Shown here piece by piece: positions 1 to 8,277 of a DNA stretch of 38,987 bases. Both the position numbers and the translations under genes were made by a program. The notes beneath the pieces are model-generated. The model was not told the DNA's origin. It searched no databases and saw only the letters and a program-made list of their open reading frames with translations. How positions within the stretch are numbered: the stretch's first letter is position 1; each line of letters begins with the position of its first letter. The stretch covers positions 1 to 38,987 of the forward strand of contig CABMGU010000014.1 of assembly GCA_902385765.1 (NCBI GenBank). Direction: 5' to 3'. The stretch is from an uncultured archaeon. Its GTDB lineage: Archaea; Nanobdellota; Nanobdellia; Woesearchaeales; ARS49.

Positions 1-2
1 CT

Positions 3-1244
3 GTTCGTATTGTGTGGGAGTATGATGATAAGCCGAAGAAGCGTTCTGTTCAGGATTTTGTTGATTATTTTAATGCGAGGTATCGTTCTTTGGAGCGTTT
101 GCTTCAGTCAAGGCAGGACTTGCAGAATCTGACGTCTATTTCGCGTTTGCGTTTGAAGAAGGACCGTGAAGCCATTTCTATTATCGGTATTGTTTCTGAT
201 AAGCGCGTGACCAAGAACGAGCACATTATGCTGACTTTGGAGGATTCTTCAGGTTCGATTAATGTTTTGTTTTCAAAGTCAAAGCAGGACTTGCACACTC
301 TTGCTGCTGATATTGTTTTTGATGAGGTTATAGGCATCTCTGGCACGCTGGGTGATGGTATTGTTTTCGCTAATTCCCTGGTTTTCCCTGATATTCCTGT
401 TGTTGAGATGAAGCATTCGCCTGATGAGGCTTATGCTGGTGTTCTTGCCTGCGTGCACGTTGGTTCTTCTCTTTTCGAAAAGGAAAAATTCGAGAATTTT
501 ATCAAATGGGCTAATGGCGAGGGAGCTGACCAGGAGATTGCCAGTAAGCTCAAGTACCTGTTCGTTTCTGGCGACCTTGTTGATGGTGTTGGTATTTATC
601 CTCGTCAGGAGAAAGAGCTTGCTATTCTTGATATCAGGGAGCAGTACCGTGAGGCTGCGAGATTGTTAAGCCGTCTGCCGAAAAGCATCACCCTCATTAT
701 TTGTCCCGGCAACCACGATGCTGGCAGGATTAGCGAGCCTCAGCCAAGGCTGATGAAAGAGTATGCTCAGCCGTTGTGGGACCTTCCTAATGCTATTCTT
801 GTTACCAATCCCTGTGTTGTTAATGTCCATTCTTCTCCTGATTTTTCCGGTTTTGATGTTTTGTTGTATCATGGTTTTAGTTTTGATGATTATGGTGACA
901 TCGTGCCGAGCATTAAGAACAGCGGGAAGCACATTTCTGATCGTGTTCCTCTTATCATGAAGTTTTTGCTTCAGCGCCGTCATCTTGCTCCTCAGCATAC
1001 TTCTACAATGTACATTCCTGATTCGCGTTCAGATCCTTTGTTTATTGACAGGGTGCCTGATTTGTTTTTTGCAGGGCACATTCACAAGGCAGGCGTTTTG
1101 CATTACAGGGGTACCTCTCTTGTTGCCGGCAGTTGTTTTCAGTCCAGGACTGCTTATCAGGAAAAGTTTGGTCACGATCCAGAGCCGGGTGTTGTGCCGG
1201 TTGTTAACCTGCAGTCCAGGCAGGTTTTGATGATGAGGTTTTGA
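3..1244 (+). CDS. polB: DNA polymerase D small subunit DP1 (5' partial)
   Basis: Small subunit of the archaeal replicative polymerase PolD, which carries the 3'-5' proofreading exonuclease and holds the large subunit. The frame is open to the left edge of the window, so the GTG at 12 is probably internal and the N-terminus is missing. Counting from that GTG, an OB-fold region (about residues 50-130) precedes a calcineurin-type phosphodiesterase domain (about 140-400). Metal-site motifs visible are SGDLVDG (186-192), PGNHD (232-236), a later HGF and GHIHKAG. The first metal motif, normally DxH before VGS, reads CVHVGS here, so Cys147 stands where Asp is expected. The stop codon directly abuts the ATG of the large subunit, as expected for one transcript making a heterodimer. 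Family identity is secure; the state of the exonuclease is not. Confidence 0.93.
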   Translation, partial: VRIVWEYDDKPKKRSVQDFVDYFNARYRSLERLLQSRQDLQNLTSISRLRLKKDREAISIIGIVSDKRVTKNEHIMLTLEDSSGSINVLFSKSKQDLHTLAADIVFDEVIGISGTLGDGIVFANSLVFPDIPVVEMKHSPDEAYAGVLACVHVGSSLFEKEKFENFIKWANGEGADQEIASKLKYLFVSGDLVDGVGIYPRQEKELAILDIREQYREAARLLSRLPKSITLIICPGNHDAGRISEPQPRLMKEYAQPLWDLPNAILVTNPCVVNVHSSPDFSGFDVLLYHGFSFDDYGDIVPSIKNSGKHISDRVPLIMKFLLQRRHLAPQHTSTMYIPDSRSDPLFIDRVPDLFFAGHIHKAGVLHYRGTSLVAGSCFQSRTAYQEKFGHDPEPGVVPVVNLQSRQVLMMRF

Positions 1245-4200
1245 ATGATAGCATCTGTTGAAATGTCAAAATATTTTAATGGCTTGAAGTCAGAAGTTGC
1301 GCGTCTGCATAGTGTTGCTTCTCAGGCGCGTTCCAGGGGTTTTGATCCTGCTAAGGTTGTTGAGGTTTCTCTTGCTGAGAATATGGCTCAGCGTGTTGTC
1401 GGTCTTATTTCAGTTGTTGCTCCTCAGATTGTTAATTCCGGCGTTGTTGAGCGCATTATTGAGTTGGAAGCCCAGTTTGGCTCTCTTGATTGGCGTGTTG
1501 CTTTGAAGATTGCTGAGGAGATTGCTTTGGAAAAGTTTTGCAAGTTTGAAAGCAGGCAGAAGGCTATGGAGATGGGCATTCGTACTGGTTTTGCTTATGT
1601 GACCGTGGGTGTTGTTAGCTCGCCGTTGGACGGCATTGTCAGCATTGAGGTCAAGAAGAGGATGGATAATCGTGGTGAGTACATTTGTGTTAATTTTGCT
1701 GGTCCTATCAGGAATGCAGGCGGTACCGCTGCTGCAGTCAGCGTCATCATTACTGACTATGTGAGAAAGTGTTTGGGCTATGATGTTTATGATGCTCAGC
1801 CTGATGAGATTAGGCGTGCTTCTACTGAGCTTCAGGATTATCATGAGCGCGTTACCAATCTTCAGTATTATCCCAGCGAGCCTGAAATAGAATTTTTATT
1901 GAAGAACTTGCCTGTTGAGGTTAGCGGTGATGCAAGCGAGAAGATTGAGGTTTCTAATTTCAAGGATTTGCCTCGTGTTCCCACCAATCAGATCAGGTCT
2001 GGTTACTGCCTGGTGTTGTCTTCCTGTATTCCTTTGAAAGCTCCTAAGTTGTGGAAGCAGTTGAGTGTTTGGGGCAAGTACTTTAATCTTGATTCCTGGA
2101 ATTTTCTTGATGAGTTCCTGCACATCCAGAAGAAGGCAAAGGCTGGAAAACAGCAGGCAGAGTCTCATCAGAAGATTGCTCCTGATTATACTTATATCTC
2201 TGATTTGGTTGCTGGAAGGCCTGTTCTTGGTTATCCTTTGCGTCCTGGCGGTTTTCGTTTGCGTTATGGAAGGTGTCGTACGAGCGGTTTTAGCGCGCAG
2301 TCTATTCATCCTGCTACTATGTACATTTTGAATCAGTATATTGCTACTGGCACTCAGTTGAAGACAGAGCGTCCTGGCAAAGCTGCCAGTATGACTTCTT
2401 GTGATTCAATTGAGGGTCCTGTTGTTAAACTGCTGGACGGCTCTGTTCTTCAGGTTCATACTATGGATGACGCGAAGCGCGTTCAGCCTTTTATCAAGGA
2501 GATTTTGTTTTTGGGTGATATTTTGGTTTCTTATGGTGATTTTTTCAATCGTGCTCATCCGTTGGCGCCTGCCGGCTATTGTCACGAGTGGTGGTTGCAG
2601 GAGGTGAAGCGTTCTTTGAATGATGTGCCTCCGATTTCTTCTGCTCAGGAAGCTGTTGCTCTTGCTCGCGCTACAAAGACGTCTTTGCATCCGGCGTATG
2701 CTTGTTATTGGAATTTGTTGTCTAATGATGAATTCCGAAGTCTTCTTGACTGGCTTGATACTGCAAAGGTTCATACTACTGAGCTCGGCATTCAGAAGAT
2801 TGTTCTTCCTGCAAATGATGCCAAGCGTTGTCTTGAGCTGGTTGGTTTGCCTCATCTTTTTGTTAATAATGAGTTTGTTGTTATTGAGCGTGATTTTGCT
2901 GTTGTGCTTGCTGCCATGTTTCATTTGATTGATGAGAAGCCGAGTTCTTTGAAGCGTTATATTGCTGATGGTTCTGTGCTTGATGCCATTAATCAGTTTT
3001 CTCCTTTCATTATCCGCGATAAGGCAGGGACTTTTATCGGTACCCGTATGGGTCGTCCTGAAAAGGCGAAGCAGAGGGAGCTTACAGGTTCTCCTCACGT
3101 CTTGTTCCCTGTTGGCGATGAGGGTGGTCGTTTGCGTAGTTTCCAGAGTGCTCTTTCTGCAGGCAGGGTTACTGCTGATTTTTCGTTTTTCTTCTGCCAG
3201 AAGTGTAATGCTGAGACTGTTTTGGGCGTGTGTGAGGTTTGCGGTTCTCAGACTGTTCAGAAATGGAGGTGCGAGCGTTGTGGTTTGCAGGATTCAGCTA
3301 ATTGTTCTGCTCACGGTCCTAATGACCCGAGTTCTGAGCGTTCTATTCCTATCAAGCATTATTTTGATTCTGTTCTTTCCCAGCTCGGCATTCAGCAGTA
3401 TCCTGAGCTGATTAAGGGCGTGAGAGGAACGAGCAACAAGGAGCACATTCCTGAGGCTTTGGCAAAGGGGATTTTGCGTGCCCGTTATGATGTTCACGTT
3501 TACAAGGATGGTACTACCCGTTATGATATGACTCAATTGCCGATTACTCATTTCAAGCCTTGTGAAATTGGCTCTTCTATTGAGCGTTTGAAGGAATTGG
3601 GTTATGTTAAGGACATTTACGGTTTTGACCTTGTTAATGATAATCAGATTTTGGAGTTAAAGCCTCAGGATATTGTTTTGCCGAGTTGCAGCGAGAGCCC
3701 TGATGATGGTGCTGATAAGGTTCTTGCCAACGTTTCTCATTTTGTTGATGACGCTTTGGAGTTCTTGTACGGTCTGCCTCGCTTGTACAATATTGCTTCT
3801 GCTCAGGACTTGATTGGTCATGTTGTTGTTGTGCTTGCTCCTCACACTTCTGCCGGAATTGTTGGCAGGATTATTGGCTTTTCAAAGACTCAGGGCTTGT
3901 TTGCTCATCCTTTGCTTCACGCCGCTACAAGGCGTGATTGTGATGGTGATGAGGCTTGTGTTGTTTTGTTGATGGATGCTTTTCTTAATTTCAGCAAGAA
4001 GTATCTTCCTTCTTCAAGGGGTTCTACTATGGATACTCCTCTTGTCCTGACCAGTGTTCTTACGCCTAGTGAGGTTGATGACATGGTCTTTGATATGGAT
4101 GTGGCATCGCAGTATCCTTTGGAGCTTTACGAGGCTGCTTTGCAGTATAAGGCTCCTTGGGAGGTTAAGGTTTCTCAGGTTAAGTCTCGTTTGAACAAGC

Positions 4201-4688
4201 CTGAGCAGTATGAGGGTATGATGTTTACTCATGATGTTTCTAATCTTAATCAGACTGTTCGGTGCAGTGCTTACAAGACATTGCCTTCTATGGAGGATAA
4301 GTTGAAAGGTCAGATGGATCTTGCTGAAAAATTGAGGAGTGTTGATGCTTCTGATGTTGCCCGATTGGTTATCGAGAAGCATTTTTTGAAGGACACGAAA
4401 GGAAATCTCAGGAAGTTTTCAATGCAGGAGTTCCGTTGTGTTGCTTGTAATGAGAAGTTCCGTCGTCCTCCGCTTGTTGGCAAGTGCACTAAGTGTAATG
4501 GCAAAATCATTTTTACAGTCAGTGAGGGTTCTGTTTCCAAGTATCTTGAGCCCACTATTTCCTTGGCTAAAAAATATAATGTTTCTCCTTATCTTCAGCA
4601 GACTATTGAGTTGCTTAAGGTTCGTTTGGAGAGCGTGTTTGGCAAGGATCCTGACAAGCAGGTTAATTTGGGAGCGTGGTTTGGGTGA
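1245..4688 (+). CDS. polC: DNA polymerase D large subunit DP2
   Basis: Catalytic subunit of PolD, the archaea-specific replicative polymerase with a double-psi beta-barrel active site related to multisubunit RNA polymerase. At 1147 residues it has the usual family length and no intein, although DP2 genes often carry one. The acidic active-site motif DCDGD is at residues 898-902, where well-studied homologues have DFDGD. Zinc-binding cysteine clusters lie at about 651-690 (starting CQKC) and 1065-1088 (CVAC...CTKC), the second near the C-terminus used for clamp contacts. The start chosen is the ATG right after the DP1 stop; an in-frame ATG at 1263 (MSKYF) is an alternative. It ends in a GTGA overlap with the next gene. 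Confidence 0.97.
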   Translation: MIASVEMSKYFNGLKSEVARLHSVASQARSRGFDPAKVVEVSLAENMAQRVVGLISVVAPQIVNSGVVERIIELEAQFGSLDWRVALKIAEEIALEKFCKFESRQKAMEMGIRTGFAYVTVGVVSSPLDGIVSIEVKKRMDNRGEYICVNFAGPIRNAGGTAAAVSVIITDYVRKCLGYDVYDAQPDEIRRASTELQDYHERVTNLQYYPSEPEIEFLLKNLPVEVSGDASEKIEVSNFKDLPRVPTNQIRSGYCLVLSSCIPLKAPKLWKQLSVWGKYFNLDSWNFLDEFLHIQKKAKAGKQQAESHQKIAPDYTYISDLVAGRPVLGYPLRPGGFRLRYGRCRTSGFSAQSIHPATMYILNQYIATGTQLKTERPGKAASMTSCDSIEGPVVKLLDGSVLQVHTMDDAKRVQPFIKEILFLGDILVSYGDFFNRAHPLAPAGYCHEWWLQEVKRSLNDVPPISSAQEAVALARATKTSLHPAYACYWNLLSNDEFRSLLDWLDTAKVHTTELGIQKIVLPANDAKRCLELVGLPHLFVNNEFVVIERDFAVVLAAMFHLIDEKPSSLKRYIADGSVLDAINQFSPFIIRDKAGTFIGTRMGRPEKAKQRELTGSPHVLFPVGDEGGRLRSFQSALSAGRVTADFSFFFCQKCNAETVLGVCEVCGSQTVQKWRCERCGLQDSANCSAHGPNDPSSERSIPIKHYFDSVLSQLGIQQYPELIKGVRGTSNKEHIPEALAKGILRARYDVHVYKDGTTRYDMTQLPITHFKPCEIGSSIERLKELGYVKDIYGFDLVNDNQILELKPQDIVLPSCSESPDDGADKVLANVSHFVDDALEFLYGLPRLYNIASAQDLIGHVVVVLAPHTSAGIVGRIIGFSKTQGLFAHPLLHAATRRDCDGDEACVVLLMDAFLNFSKKYLPSSRGSTMDTPLVLTSVLTPSEVDDMVFDMDVASQYPLELYEAALQYKAPWEVKVSQVKSRLNKPEQYEGMMFTHDVSNLNQTVRCSAYKTLPSMEDKLKGQMDLAEKLRSVDASDVARLVIEKHFLKDTKGNLRKFSMQEFRCVACNEKFRRPPLVGKCTKCNGKIIFTVSEGSVSKYLEPTISLAKKYNVSPYLQQTIELLKVRLESVFGKDPDKQVNLGAWFG

Positions 4689-5098
4689 AAATTGGCATCA
4701 TCGGCAGCATGCAGTTTACTGAGAAAATGCTTGAGGTGCGTGATAAGCTCTGTAAATTGGGTCATGATGCTTTTGTTACAGGGTTTGCCGGCTCTTTTAT
4801 TGGAAAAACAGACAATGAAAAGGAGCAAATTAAAATATATCAGAAAACGCATTCAGATGCTATGAGGGAATTCTGGAAAATAATGCAGGACTCTGATGCG
4901 GTTTTGGTTATGAACTTTGATAAAGGTGGAATTAAGAATTATATTGGTGGCAACACTTTGATGGAGATGGGTTTTGCTCACGTTTTAAACCAGAAAATTT
5001 TCTTGTTGAACCCTATTCCTGAGATTCAATTTTACAAAACTGAGATAGAGGCGGTGAGGCCGGTCATCATTAATGGTGATTTGAGCCTGATAAAATGA
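4685..5098 (+). CDS. nucleoside 2-deoxyribosyltransferase-like protein
   Basis: A 137-residue Rossmann-like protein resembling the nucleoside 2-deoxyribosyltransferase superfamily, enzymes that cleave or transfer N-glycosidic bonds of nucleosides. It begins with MKIGIIGSMQF, a GS-x-x-F turn after the first strand, has a KLGHDA segment, then DAVLVMNFDK, and GGNTLMEMGFAH, where the Glu sits where the family's catalytic Glu lies. The start is the GTG overlapping the polC stop as GTGA; a GTG nine bases upstream is possible but would overlap more. A paralogue lies at 5490-5933 on the other strand, and both are followed or faced by a Nudix gene. Such proteins seem common in small-genome archaea and CPR bacteria. 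The actual substrate is unknown. Confidence 0.7.
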   Translation: MKIGIIGSMQFTEKMLEVRDKLCKLGHDAFVTGFAGSFIGKTDNEKEQIKIYQKTHSDAMREFWKIMQDSDAVLVMNFDKGGIKNYIGGNTLMEMGFAHVLNQKIFLLNPIPEIQFYKTEIEAVRPVIINGDLSLIK

Positions 5099-5493
5099 TG
5101 CGTCCTGGTGTTGGCGTTGGAGTTATTATTAGGAAAGACAACAAGATTTTGTTGCAGAAGCGTATTAATGCTCACGGTTCTGGTAGTTGGTCTCCTCCTG
5201 GTGGTCATATGGAGTTTGGTGAGTCTCCTGAGCAGACTGCTGTTCGTGAGACTATGGAGGAGGTTGGTGTTTCTATTAGGAATCCGAAAGTTGTGGGTGT
5301 TACTAATGATGTTCATCACGCAGAGGGTAAGCACTATATTACTATTTTTGTTGAGGCAGAGTATGCTGGCGGTGAGGCAAAAGTTTGCGAGCCTGACAGG
5401 TCTTCTGATGTCGGCTGGTTTGCTTTTGATAATCTTCCTGAGCCGTTGTTCATGCCTTTGAAGAGTTTTGTTGAGAACAAGCGTTTGCTTTAG
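5095..5493 (+). CDS. Nudix (MutT-like) hydrolase
   Basis: A 132-residue Nudix hydrolase that should hydrolyse a nucleoside diphosphate linked to another group, such as oxidised or non-canonical (d)NTPs. The full Nudix box fits GX5EX7REUXEEXGU: it starts at GGHMEFGE (about residues 41-48), continues with RETMEEVG and has all the acidic metal ligands. The start ATG overlaps the previous stop as ATGA, so it is translationally coupled to the deoxyribosyltransferase-like gene. Its stop overlaps the convergent stop of the minus-strand gene at 5490 by four bases. Coupling to a nucleoside-modifying enzyme suggests nucleotide-pool sanitation beside the polymerase genes, which is inference. The exact substrate cannot be read from the sequence. 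Confidence 0.9.
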   Translation: MMRPGVGVGVIIRKDNKILLQKRINAHGSGSWSPPGGHMEFGESPEQTAVRETMEEVGVSIRNPKVVGVTNDVHHAEGKHYITIFVEAEYAGGEAKVCEPDRSSDVGWFAFDNLPEPLFMPLKSFVENKRLL

Positions 5494-5933
5494 TTTATCT
5501 TTCCCAAGTCCTCATTGATAACTGTGGGCTTCATTCCAAGTATTTCTTCTTTATATGATATTTCGGGTATGTGTTTCAGTAGGAATATTTTTTTGTCAAG
5601 GTGGAATGCCAGCCCCATTTCCAATAGCGTGTTGGCTCCGATGTATCCTGAAATGTTGTTTTTTTCAAAGTTTGTCACAAGTATGGCGTCGCTCCATTCT
5701 ACTTTGTTAAGGTGGTTTTTCATTGCCTCCGACATGCGGATCCATACCCAACTGTTGTTGTTTATTTCTGCTTTTCTTTTCTGATAGTATTCTTTGACAG
5801 GAATCATTTTTCCGTTTTCATCTTTGATTTCTGTTGGTGGCAGTTTTACTTCGTGTCCTTGTTGTTCTAATTTTTCTTTTATCTCAAGCATTTGGTCGTA
5901 GAATGCGATGCTTCCGCAGAGTGTGAGCTTCAT
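5490..5933 (-). CDS. nucleoside 2-deoxyribosyltransferase-like protein (paralogue)
   Basis: A 147-residue relative of the protein at 4685-5098: MKLTLCGSIAFYDQM at the N-terminus, EQQGHEV, then DAILVTNFEKN and GANTLLEMGLAFHLDKKIFLL, with the family Glu conserved. It differs by an inserted stretch (about residues 38-75) rich in charged and aromatic residues. The start ATG overlaps the DUF424 stop as ATGA, so it is the third gene of an aIF2-beta/DUF424 operon. That linkage to translation initiation is odd for a nucleoside enzyme. Two copies so close together could come from an inverted duplication followed by divergence, or the pair may form a heteromer. Function is inferred from fold only. Confidence 0.68.
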   Translation of the reverse strand: MKLTLCGSIAFYDQMLEIKEKLEQQGHEVKLPPTEIKDENGKMIPVKEYYQKRKAEINNNSWVWIRMSEAMKNHLNKVEWSDAILVTNFEKNNISGYIGANTLLEMGLAFHLDKKIFLLKHIPEISYKEEILGMKPTVINEDLGKIN

Positions 5934-6232
5934 TCTTGTATAAGTATCGCTTGTGCGTGTGGTGTTCCTTTGACTGTTATTACGTTTTCTTTGTCTATTA
6001 CGCCTTCCTGCAGTCCCAAATTCACTGCTTCTGTGCCGACCAGGTTGACTCCGTCTGCGTTTCTCATCAAATCGCCGATTTCTTCAACGCTCATTTCTTC
6101 TCCTTTGTAGAATTCTCCCCGTAAATCGAGTTGTTTGCCGTTTTCTTCGAGCAGTTTGCCTATCAAGTCTTTATCGCAGACAGCTATTATTGTTCTGCTT
6201 TCTTTTTTGTGTATTTTTACGAGCATTGTCAT
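5930..6232 (-). CDS. DUF424 family archaeal protein
   Basis: A 100-residue protein matching the archaea-specific DUF424 family in length and pattern: an N-terminal strand with KIHKKESRTIIAVCDKDLIGK, a central acidic segment, then ADGVNLVGTEAVNLG and a C-terminal ITVKGTPHAQAI. The family is widespread in archaea and often sits beside translation genes, but no biochemical role is established that I can name. Here it starts one base after the stop of aIF2-beta and overlaps the next gene by ATGA, so the three are co-transcribed. The first ATG (MTMLVK) is used; an ATG two codons later is an equally short alternative. Confidence 0.85.
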   Translation of the reverse strand: MTMLVKIHKKESRTIIAVCDKDLIGKLLEENGKQLDLRGEFYKGEEMSVEEIGDLMRNADGVNLVGTEAVNLGLQEGVIDKENVITVKGTPHAQAILIQE

Positions 6233-6233
6233 T

Positions 6234-6644
6234 CTATATCTTGGATTTTACTGGGTGTTTGCTTCCGCAGGCTGAGCATTTCAAAAAGCTGAAGTCTCCT
6301 TCCTTTTTGATTTCAGTGTCCGGTTTTCCGCAGTCAGGGCATAGCACGAATTCGTGTGCGTATTGTTTTATTTTGTCATTGATTCTGCTTGCGGGTATTT
6401 TTGCTCCGAGTACTAATAGTCCGGATCTTGATATTTCGCCTGGAGTTGCAAGTTCTTTTAGCACGTATTTCAGTAAGTGTTCTGTTTCTCTGCGTAGCAC
6501 GCTCGCTATCTGTAAGAAGTTGGTAATTATGGTTTTGTTGCCTTCAAGGTGTCCTTTTACCTTTGGTATTTCAAAGCGTTCTTTTTCAAAAACGCTTTGA
6601 GGCAGTCGTTCGCGTGCCCTTTTCAGCAGTAGCTCGTATTCCAT
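6234..6644 (-). CDS. eif2b: translation initiation factor aIF2 subunit beta
   Basis: Beta subunit of heterotrimeric aIF2, which brings Met-tRNAi to the small ribosomal subunit. The 136 residues hold the usual order: an N-terminal helix, a central alpha-beta domain with KVKGHLEGNKTIITNF and a C-terminal zinc ribbon with CPDCGKPDT and CSACGSKH, all four cysteines intact. A TATA element (TTTAAATA, 6670-6677) is centred about 29 bp before the ATG, so the message is probably leaderless or nearly so. It is the first gene of an operon with DUF424 and a deoxyribosyltransferase-like protein. Identity is secure. Confidence 0.96.
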   Translation of the reverse strand: MEYELLLKRARERLPQSVFEKERFEIPKVKGHLEGNKTIITNFLQIASVLRRETEHLLKYVLKELATPGEISRSGLLVLGAKIPASRINDKIKQYAHEFVLCPDCGKPDTEIKKEGDFSFLKCSACGSKHPVKSKI

Positions 6645-6669
6645 ACGACGATAAAGCTCTATGAGGGTA

Positions 6670-6677
6670 TTTAAATA
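6670..6677 (-). promoter_or_regulatory. TATA box of aIF2-beta operon
   Basis: TTTAAATA read on the minus strand as TATTTAAA, centred about 29 bp upstream of the aIF2-beta ATG. This is the usual archaeal TATA-to-start distance when the transcript begins at or just before the start codon. Confidence 0.6.
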
Positions 6678-6687
6678 TTTTGCAAGT

Positions 6688-7533
6688 TTAGAACAATGCT
6701 GGTGTTACGAATACTTCCAGCAGGGCTGCGATGAACAGCACCAGTACTGATAATAGCAACAGGTCTGAAACGTCCAGCAATACTTTTTCAAATTTTCCTG
6801 TGCCGAAATCGTGTTTTACGATTGATACTGATAGGATGCCTCCGGCAATGCCTGCAATGATGTATGAGAAGATTTCAGGAAGGCCGTGGATTGCGTAGCG
6901 CAAGATGCTTAATGAGCCTACGTAAAAATATGCTGCGATTTTGCTGAAGCCTGCAACTCCTGCGAACTGCGACATGTGTGAGCGTATGAAATTGCCTGAT
7001 GCTGCTCCTATTACGCTTGCGTTCCACGTGAGTATGAATATTGCGCCTGCGCCGTATAGGAAGCTGAATAATATGCAGAAAATCAGCACTTTGACGTTGT
7101 TTAGGAATATCTTGCTTAATAGCGCGGTTTCTGTTATTTTTCCTGTCACGTGCTGGTTTAGGTTTGTGATGGTTTGGGATTGTACGCGGAATAGTCCGGA
7201 TGCGACATCCGATGGCAGCGCGCTGTACCAGAAGGAGAACGCGATTGCCATGCCTGCAAATAGTATCAGATAGAAAAATAGTGCAGGTGCGTGCTCGCGT
7301 AGCATTGATTGTCCTTCAGTTTCCAAGTCCTTGTTTTCTTCAAAGCGCAGTGTGTGGAACATTAATGGTACTGTTGCTAGTGCTGCAAGAAAAACCATGA
7401 CCATGCTGCTTTGTTCTTCAAAAATCCACATTGATAGAAATATGGCTAAAGTTGCGTATGCGAAGCCGAGTAGCAGTACTGCTAATGGCTGTCGCTCAGC
7501 ACGCGGCGGTGATAATAGTGATTCTAGCACCAT
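6688..7533 (-). CDS. SpoIIM/DUF95 family membrane protein
   Basis: A 281-residue integral membrane protein of the stage II sporulation protein M family. Outside sporulating bacteria the family has no settled function. It begins MVLESLLSPPRAERQP, a cytoplasmic segment ahead of the first hydrophobic helix, and has about six membrane segments, including SFLYGAGAIFILTWNASVIGA and IAGGILSVSIV, typical of the family core. I choose the ATG at 7533; a TTG at 7542 would add three residues. A TATA box (7562-7569) lies about 30 bp upstream. It stands alone between two minus-strand genes and is separated from the OB-fold gene by a perfect palindrome at 7625-7665. Confidence 0.82.
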   Translation of the reverse strand: MVLESLLSPPRAERQPLAVLLLGFAYATLAIFLSMWIFEEQSSMVMVFLAALATVPLMFHTLRFEENKDLETEGQSMLREHAPALFFYLILFAGMAIAFSFWYSALPSDVASGLFRVQSQTITNLNQHVTGKITETALLSKIFLNNVKVLIFCILFSFLYGAGAIFILTWNASVIGAASGNFIRSHMSQFAGVAGFSKIAAYFYVGSLSILRYAIHGLPEIFSYIIAGIAGGILSVSIVKHDFGTGKFEKVLLDVSDLLLLSVLVLFIAALLEVFVTPALF

Positions 7534-7561
7534 CTTTTTCAATCACAAGCGGGCGGATGTC

Positions 7562-7569
7562 TTTATATA
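7562..7569 (-). promoter_or_regulatory. TATA box of SpoIIM-family gene
   Basis: TTTATATA on the plus strand, TATATAAA on the coding strand, centred 32 bp from the ATG at 7533 and 24 bp from the alternative TTG at 7542. It implies an almost leaderless message. Confidence 0.6.
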
Positions 7570-7624
7570 CTTTTGGTTGAGGTCTGATGCTCTAATCAGT
7601 GTCTTGCCGCTCTCGGTCTCCAAC

Positions 7625-7665
7625 GAATTTCTTCTCCCCACGCAAGGCAAGGGGAGAAGAAATTC
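7625..7665. repeat. 15-bp perfect palindrome, copy 1
   Basis: Left arm GAATTTCTTCTCCCC (7625-7639), 11-nt loop (7640-7650), right arm GGGGAGAAGAAATTC (7651-7665). All 15 pairs are perfect. The same arms recur exactly at 8278-8318 and in decayed form at 36198-36238. It lies 33 bp beyond the stop of the OB-fold gene. There is no T-tract after it on the minus strand, so it is not a classical intrinsic terminator, although it could act in 3'-end formation. Confidence 0.85.
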
Positions 7666-7698
7666 ACAGGTATCTGAACAAAGCAGCAAATTTGTCAT

Positions 7699-8199
7699 TT
7701 ATTCCAGAATTCTTAGTTTTCCTGGTCTTGTCTCGAATATTTCTCCTGTTGATAACAGATGTATTACTTTGTCTTCGCCTATTTTGTTGACGACTTTTTG
7801 GTAATCTGCTCCTTCTCCTGTGTCTAATGCGCGTATTATGCTTATCGGGTCTTGTCTTGGGTGTATTTTTTCTCTTATTTCCAGCCATTTCGGGTCTATT
7901 TTTTTGACTATTTCTCCTAATATGTAGCATTGGTTGTCGTATATTCTTGGTCTTCCGATTACAAGCACAGTGTCGCCTATTTTTGTATCGAATGCGTTTT
8001 CAAAAGTTCTTATGAGTATGCTTCCTGTGCTGTCGTCAACCACAAGCTCGTTTGTTGATACTGCAACTCCGTATATTCTTGCCCTGTTTATCGTGCTTCC
8101 GTCTTTTAGCATGATTTCGGTTGGCGAGTCTTCTTTTGGGATAAGGCTTCCGCTAAGTAGTTCTGATATCCAGACGTGTTTTGCTGTGTCTCTTTCCAC
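7699..8199 (-). CDS. OB-fold single-stranded DNA binding protein, RPA-like
   Basis: A 166-residue protein whose N-terminal part (about 1-110) reads as an OB-fold: KHVWISELLSG, RARIYGVAVSTNELVVDDSTGSI, GDTVLVIGRPRIYDNQCYILGE. This resembles archaeal RPA-associated or RPA32-like proteins. The C-terminal 50 residues, with GEGADYQKVVNKIGEDKVIHLLSTGEIFE, look like the winged-helix tail of that group. The start is a GTG at 8199; an in-frame TAA about 27 bases upstream excludes a longer protein. It is one gene away from MCM, so a role in binding single-stranded DNA at forks or in repair is likely but inferred. No zinc finger is present. Confidence 0.75.
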   Translation of the reverse strand: MERDTAKHVWISELLSGSLIPKEDSPTEIMLKDGSTINRARIYGVAVSTNELVVDDSTGSILIRTFENAFDTKIGDTVLVIGRPRIYDNQCYILGEIVKKIDPKWLEIREKIHPRQDPISIIRALDTGEGADYQKVVNKIGEDKVIHLLSTGEIFETRPGKLRILE

Positions 8200-8277
8200 C
8201 CGGTTAGAATTTCCGTTTTTGGTTTATATGTTTTTATGTTCTGCACTTTGCTATTTCGCTGGCTCTGCTTGTCAAAT

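Noticed and set aside
1245-4688. Possible intein in the PolD large subunit.
   Set aside because: The length is normal and no Hint-type N- or C-terminal motifs interrupt the protein, including around DCDGD.
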